From contig CALQJP020000006.1 in the NCBI GenBank assembly GCA_943330925.2, forward strand, positions 1 through 26,072: a DNA stretch of 26,072 nt, written 5' to 3'. A model generated the notes under the pieces. The model was not told the origin of the DNA, searched no databases, and saw nothing but the letters and a program-made list of their open reading frames with translations. Source of the stretch: Chryseobacterium gleum (lineage in GTDB: Bacteria > Bacteroidota > Bacteroidia > Flavobacteriales_D > Sanyastnellaceae). Below, in pieces: positions 21,856 to 26,072 of the stretch (the stretch's first letter is position 1; every line of letters begins with the position of its first letter). The translations under genes and the position numbers were made by a program.

Positions 21856-24165
21856 GTGAAATTACCAACGTCACATTTGCACACAGCCCTTTATCGTATC
21901 ATCCTTCTGTTGATGCTTGTGCTGCCGTCCATTCACGGCTCGGCACAAAAAGTAGCTGTTGTGCTGAGTGGTGGCGGGGCTACAGCGCTTGCGCATGTAG
22001 GTTTTCTGAAAGTTCTGGAAGAGAACAATGTGCCGATAGATTACATCTGTGGTACCAGCATGGGGGCAGTGGTAGCTGCACTGTATGCTTCCGGTCACAG
22101 TGTTTCGGCCATCGATAGTTTAGTGCGAACTGAGGAGTTTCTTGACATGGCAACAGGAAACAAAAACGACCAGTTGGATTTTTACTTTAAAAACTCAGAA
22201 TCCGATGCTTCGTTTGGGTCTGTCCGACTATCGAGCGGAAGCCTGATGAGTAATGCCCTTCCCGCCAATCTCATCAATCCAGTATTGCTCGATTGGAAAC
22301 TGATGGAAGGATTGAGCCAACCCGATGCAGCTTGTGGGGGCAACTTCGATAGCCTGTATATACCATTTCGTTGCATTGCAGCCGACATCGAAAGCAAACA
22401 AGAAATTACGTTTCGATACGGCCCGCTGAATGTCGCTACCCGAGCCTCTTGCACCTATCCCTTTTACATTCCCGCTCGACGGGTCGACGGCAAACTTCTT
22501 TTCGATGGAGGCATTTACAACAACTTCCCAATTGACATGGCTTACCGTGAATTCAAGCCTGACGTAATTATCGGATGCAATGTGTCGGGGAGTAATCCAA
22601 AACCCACCGAAGACGACCTTATTTCTCAGCTTCAATCGATGATTCTGTATCGGTCCATGCCACAGACGCCATTGCTGAACACGGTTATTGTAAGCCCGAA
22701 ACTGAGCGACATCTCGACGTTTGATTTCGATAAAATTGAGGAGGCAATCGAAATAGGCTATCAGCAAGCGCTCGAGCAGTTGCCATCGATCAAACTCGCC
22801 GTAAAGCGCGAAAAAACCATCCAACAAAAAGAAGCAGAACGCCGTCGTTTTCAATCGAAGTTTCAGCCGTTGCTAATTGATGGTATTTCAATTGAAGGCC
22901 TGAAAAAATCGCAGCGCAGATATGTTCAGAAAATCATGGTTAAAAAGGAATCGCCCGTTGCACTGGCCGATTTAAAACCACGCTATTTCAAGTTATTCGG
23001 AGATGATAAAATCAACACCATATTTCCAACCACAACGTATCAACCCGAAAAAAAGAGCTATACTCTCAACTTAGATGTGAAGAAAGAAAAAGATCTGCTG
23101 CTGGCATTTGGCGGCAATTTTTCTTCGCGCTCCATCAACACAGGCTACATCGGAATGAAGTACAACCTGTTTGGCTTGACTTCGACCACACTTTCTGCCA
23201 ACAGTTATTTCGGAAGGTTTTATGGCTCTATTCATGGCGACATCCGTTGGGATGTATCAGCCCGGATTCCCTTCTCTATTCAGGGTGGCTTCACCTTTAA
23301 CAGATGGGATTTTTACAAGAGTCTATCCACCTTTTTTGAAGACGTAAAACCATCTTACATTCTGATGAACGAGCGTTTTGGCCAATTCGGAATATCAACA
23401 CCTGCCGGATCCAGAGGCGTGCTTCGCGCAGAGGCATTTTTCACGCATCAATTCGACGAGTATTATCAAATTACTGATTTCATTTCAACCGACACGGCCG
23501 ACAGAACGGAGTTTAACGCATGGATTGGACGGCTGTCTTATGAGCGTAGCACCCTAAACCGCAAGCAATTCGCCAATTCAGGTTCGTTCCTCCAGATGAG
23601 CTTGAAGTCGGTTCAAGGTGAGGAATTCACCATTCCGGGCTCCACATCCGAAATACGCGACACCACCAAGACGGTTCACACGTGGTACACAGCAAAAATC
23701 AACTATCAGAACTACTTCTTCAACAGCAAAAGGTTTAAGACCGGATTCTATTTAGAAGGAGCATTTAGTACACAAGATTTCTTCCACAATTACATTTCGT
23801 CGGCAATTGCGGCTCCTTCTTTCAACCCTATCCCTGAAAGCCGAACCTATTTTCTGCCACAATTCAGAGCGCATCAGTATACCGCATACGGACTCATGAA
23901 TGTTGTTGCCTTTACAAAGAAAATTGAATTGCGACTGGAAGGATACGCCTTTCAACCTTTCGGAGCCATCGTGAAGAACTCAATTGGAAAAGCGATCTAT
24001 GATAACACACCGGTTATTCACTACGTTGGGTCAGCCACATTCGTAACACACACTCCCCTAGGCCCCATAAGCCTTAGCGCCAATTACTACGACAAGAAAA
24101 ATGAGCCGTGGAGTTTCATCTTTAACTTCGGATACATCCTATTCAACAGGTCGCCCCGCGATTAA
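21856..24165 (+). CDS. Patatin-like phospholipase with C-terminal outer-membrane barrel
   Basis: The 769-residue protein has a signal peptide (about 1-30, cleaved before QKVAVVL) and a patatin-type lipid acyl hydrolase domain (about 32-330). The oxyanion motif is GGGATALAHVG (39-49), the nucleophile elbow GTSMG (66-70, Ser68), and the dyad aspartate is in DGG (217-219, Asp217). A POTRA-like linker (about 345-410) and a beta-strand-rich barrel domain (about 415-769) follow, resembling BamA/TamA-type or PlpD-type outer-membrane proteins. By analogy with PlpD (type Vd), the barrel would anchor or display the lipase; this is inference. An in-frame stop at 21850-21852 and no early ATG make GTG at 21856 the likely start. 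TTTG-N20-CAACTTTG (21820-21851) resembles a promoter but would start transcription at the GTG. A bidirectional terminator follows. Confidence 0.93.
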   Translation: MKLPTSHLHTALYRIILLLMLVLPSIHGSAQKVAVVLSGGGATALAHVGFLKVLEENNVPIDYICGTSMGAVVAALYASGHSVSAIDSLVRTEEFLDMATGNKNDQLDFYFKNSESDASFGSVRLSSGSLMSNALPANLINPVLLDWKLMEGLSQPDAACGGNFDSLYIPFRCIAADIESKQEITFRYGPLNVATRASCTYPFYIPARRVDGKLLFDGGIYNNFPIDMAYREFKPDVIIGCNVSGSNPKPTEDDLISQLQSMILYRSMPQTPLLNTVIVSPKLSDISTFDFDKIEEAIEIGYQQALEQLPSIKLAVKREKTIQQKEAERRRFQSKFQPLLIDGISIEGLKKSQRRYVQKIMVKKESPVALADLKPRYFKLFGDDKINTIFPTTTYQPEKKSYTLNLDVKKEKDLLLAFGGNFSSRSINTGYIGMKYNLFGLTSTTLSANSYFGRFYGSIHGDIRWDVSARIPFSIQGGFTFNRWDFYKSLSTFFEDVKPSYILMNERFGQFGISTPAGSRGVLRAEAFFTHQFDEYYQITDFISTDTADRTEFNAWIGRLSYERSTLNRKQFANSGSFLQMSLKSVQGEEFTIPGSTSEIRDTTKTVHTWYTAKINYQNYFFNSKRFKTGFYLEGAFSTQDFFHNYISSAIAAPSFNPIPESRTYFLPQFRAHQYTAYGLMNVVAFTKKIELRLEGYAFQPFGAIVKNSIGKAIYDNTPVIHYVGSATFVTHTPLGPISLSANYYDKKNEPWSFIFNFGYILFNRSPRD

Positions 24166-24168
24166 TAA

Positions 24169-24190
24169 AAAAGGGCCTTTCGGCCCTTTT
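24169..24190. terminator. Bidirectional intrinsic terminator
   Basis: AAAAGGGCC / GGCCCTTTT (arms 24169-24177 and 24182-24190, loop TTTC) lies between the convergent ends of the patatin gene (24165) and the TPR gene (24202). A- and T-runs on both sides fit termination in either direction. Confidence 0.9.
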
Positions 24191-24201
24191 CAATTCGAGT
24201 A

Positions 24202-24924
24202 TTAACCCACAATTGTATCGTAGGTAACCTTGTATTCCTTGTCGTCCGGGAAATATTCTAATCCGAGATCCAACCATTCCTTAGCAGCATCCTTGCTTGT
24301 GCCGGCCAGGTTTGTGGCATGCATGGTAAGTGCATACTTCAACAAGTTCAATTCTTCTGCAGCTTGACCTGCCTTCTTCTCGGTTAAGATTGCTTTTGCC
24401 TTCGCCAGTGCCATATCGGACTCCTTTTTTGCCTTCATCAATCCTTGCACTACTCCCATCATGAGTTGAGCACCGGCATCGTTTGGGTCGATATCGAGCA
24501 ATTGATCATACAGCTGCTTGGCTTTGCTGTACTTCTGGGTATCCATCATTGTTTCGGCTTGTGCGATAGCTGCAGCGCGTATCTGTGCAATGTAATCTTC
24601 GTACTCCGACAAGTACTTTTTCTCCTTGTCTTTGCTACCATACTTCGAGATGTACTTCATGGCATCTTTGAAGGCATTGGGATATTTCTCCTTAAACTCA
24701 TCACGCTTCGACATTTCATAGAAGCAGCGACTCATAAACATGTATGGGAGCGGATCTTTTTTAGTTTTCTCCTCGAGAGTATAACCCTCGGCCTTGTAGA
24801 GGCACTTCTCGTATTTCTCGGTTACAAACAAGGTTAGCAAATCCTTGTATTCATTGTCTGTTTGTGCTTGCGCAGGTTGAATGGCCAATAACGCCAAAAT
24901 CAAAAAAGGAATTAACTTTTTCAT
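24202..24924 (-). CDS. Exported TPR-repeat protein of unknown function
   Basis: The 240-residue protein has a clear signal peptide (MKKLIPFLILALLAIQPAQA, before Gln21), so it is exported. The mature part is helical and Lys/Glu/Ala-rich with TPR-like repeats: CLYKAEGYTLEEKTKKDPLPYMFMSRCFYEM (about 41-71), AETMMDTQKYSKAKQLYDQLLDIDPNDAGAQLMMGVV (about 118-154, the best TPR unit), and AAKEWLDLGLEYFPDDKEY near the C-terminus. TPR proteins of this kind are usually scaffolds in the periplasm; nothing indicates a specific partner. The gene is monocistronic, divergent from the helicase gene, and ends at a bidirectional terminator. I do not recognise a named family. Confidence 0.88.
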   Translation of the reverse strand: MKKLIPFLILALLAIQPAQAQTDNEYKDLLTLFVTEKYEKCLYKAEGYTLEEKTKKDPLPYMFMSRCFYEMSKRDEFKEKYPNAFKDAMKYISKYGSKDKEKKYLSEYEDYIAQIRAAAIAQAETMMDTQKYSKAKQLYDQLLDIDPNDAGAQLMMGVVQGLMKAKKESDMALAKAKAILTEKKAGQAAEELNLLKYALTMHATNLAGTSKDAAKEWLDLGLEYFPDDKEYKVTYDTIVG

Positions 24925-25008
24925 GTGTTCTTTTGTTTGTTGGAGGCGGTAACCAAAATGATGCCTAACTGATCAACCTTCCACCGACGCAAAAATGAGC
25001 AAAAAACC

Positions 25009-26072
25009 TTGAGTTTAACACATTCGCCTCACGAATCCTCAAACGCCTGCATTCATTGGTTTAAATCGATGGGGTGGAAACCTGCTGCTTTTCAATTGGA
25101 GAGCTGGGATGCCCAGGCCCGCGGGGAGCATGGGCTCATCAACGCACCCACAGGCAGCGGAAAAACATATGCTGCACTCTTGCCTACCATCGCCAAGCAC
25201 ATCCGTCAGACAAACGTTACACATGGACTGCGTGTTCTTTGGATTACGCCCATTCGGGCATTAGCCACGGAAATTGAAAAATCAGCCACCCGAGCAATTC
25301 AAGGCATGCAGAGCACACTTACCGTCGACATACGAACGGGCGACACGGGCAGTGCCGCGCGCATTCGCCAACTTAAAGAGCTTCCGAATATTCTCGTAAC
25401 CACACCGGAAAGCCTTCATCTGATGCTATGCTCGCGGCAAGCCGACGCCATTTTCAGTAACCTGGAAATGGTGGTTGCCGATGAATGGCATGAACTCATG
25501 GGCACCAAGCGCGGCGTGCAAGTGGAGTTGGCACTGAGCCGATTGAAAAACAAAGCACCTGCAATGCTCATTTGGGGCATTTCAGCAACCATCGGCAACC
25601 TCAACGAAGCCATGCAATGCCTGCTTGGAAATAGTACAACGGGCAATCTCATTCGCAGCAACATTCGCAAACGATACGAGGTTTCATCCATACTGCCCGA
25701 GAAAGCAGAACGAATGCCCTGGGCCGGGCACCTCGGCACTCGACTGGCAAAAAACCTACTGCCCATCCTTCACGCAAGCAATTCGACACTCATTTTCACC
25801 AACGTTCGGTCGCAATGCGAAATATGGTATAGAACCCTGCTGGAGCTCGACCCATCGCTTGCGGGCGTTATGGCCATGCACCATGGAAGTATAAGCAAAG
25901 AAATTAGAGCATGGGTTGAAGAAGCCCTTTATGAAGGCCGGTTAAAAGCCGTTATATGCACAAGCAGCCTCGATTTGGGTGTTGACTTTGCTCCGGTAGA
26001 AACCATCGTTCAAATAGGCGGCCCCAAAGGCATTGCCCGTTTCGTGCAGCGAGCCGGAAGAAGTGGTCACCA
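25009..26072 (+). CDS. Ligase-associated DEXH-box helicase (Lhr-type), 5' part
   Basis: The visible 354 residues are the two helicase lobes of an Lhr-type superfamily 2 helicase. Motif I is APTGSGKT, motif Ia ITPIRALA, motif Ib TTPESL, motif II DEWHEL (DEXH), motif III WGISATIGN, and motif VI QRAGRSGH at the right edge. DEWHEL followed by RGVQVELALSRL is characteristic of the DNA-ligase-associated DEXH helicases, which in bacteria accompany an ATP-dependent ligase, an exonuclease and a phosphoesterase in a DNA-repair cassette. Those partners would lie beyond the window. The first ATG (25069) would cut into the conserved CIHWFKSMGWKPAAFQ segment, so TTG at 25009 is the more likely start; the frame is open upstream to a stop at 24970. 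The C-terminal part is missing. Confidence 0.9.
   Translation, partial: MSLTHSPHESSNACIHWFKSMGWKPAAFQLESWDAQARGEHGLINAPTGSGKTYAALLPTIAKHIRQTNVTHGLRVLWITPIRALATEIEKSATRAIQGMQSTLTVDIRTGDTGSAARIRQLKELPNILVTTPESLHLMLCSRQADAIFSNLEMVVADEWHELMGTKRGVQVELALSRLKNKAPAMLIWGISATIGNLNEAMQCLLGNSTTGNLIRSNIRKRYEVSSILPEKAERMPWAGHLGTRLAKNLLPILHASNSTLIFTNVRSQCEIWYRTLLELDPSLAGVMAMHHGSISKEIRAWVEEALYEGRLKAVICTSSLDLGVDFAPVETIVQIGGPKGIARFVQRAGRSGH

Noticed and set aside
22228..22854. 208-codon minus-strand open frame inside the patatin gene
   Set aside because: Antisense to a conserved domain containing the dyad aspartate, with no recognisable domain or promoter.

Overview
The window reads as a chromosomal segment of a Bacteroidota bacterium, most likely a Flavobacteriales-like lineage with intermediate GC (roughly 47-50% by eye). 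The evidence is a Bacteroidota-type RNA polymerase omega subunit, a DUF4835 (PorD-type) protein, a choice-of-anchor L secreted protein, a DUF4369/TlpA-type thioredoxin, promoter boxes of the TAnnTTTG type, starts without Shine-Dalgarno sequences, and intergenic heptamer repeats. Almost all of it is conserved core or envelope gene content. I see no phage, insertion sequence, integron, CRISPR array or defence island.

Layout, left to right. 1-587 (-): 5' part of a secreted choice-of-anchor L protein, cut by the window edge. 689-2892 (+): LolD/MacB-type ABC ATPase, then asnS. 2889-7973 (-): a compact cluster read as bamD, rpoZ, coaBC, DUF4835 and recN. It has two ATGA stop/start overlaps and one hairpin in the coaBC leader, and recN ends on the asnS stop codon. 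8140-9384 (+): alpha-oxoamine synthase (serine palmitoyltransferase-like). 9450-10802 (-): DUF4369/TlpA-type thioredoxin. 10968-11540 (+): unrecognised 190-residue protein. 11545-12786 (-): MacB/FtsX-type permease. 12919-14615 (+): trxB coupled to a VanY-type peptidase. 14649-14722 (-): tRNA-His. 14819-15952 (+): family-4 glycosyltransferase. 16095-20817 (-): dnaK, mscL and an MMPL/RND exporter. 20999-24165 (+): a BtuF-like receptor without a signal peptide, then a patatin/outer-membrane-barrel fusion. 24202-24924 (-): exported TPR protein. 25009-26072 (+): 5' part of a ligase-associated (Lhr-type) DEXH helicase, cut by the right edge.

Many genes serve the cell envelope: BamD (outer-membrane protein assembly), DUF4835 (linked to type IX secretion), the anchor-L protein (probable type IX cargo), the oxoamine synthase (sphingolipid or sulfonolipid head), TlpA, VanY, MscL, the RND exporter and the patatin-barrel protein. 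Housekeeping genes (asnS, recN, coaBC, rpoZ, trxB, dnaK, tRNA-His) are mixed in. Four clear intrinsic terminators sit at gene ends; three lie between convergent transcripts and look bidirectional.

No gene-free stretch exceeds 300 bases; the longest intergenic regions are about 165-180 bp and lie between divergent genes. I found no convincing undescribed multi-gene system. The most re-examinable points are the coaBC leader hairpin, the paired dyads upstream of trxB, the palindrome in the dnaK leader, the 190-residue orphan, the heptamer array, the cytosolic BtuF-like protein, and the unusually frequent GTG/TTG starts.
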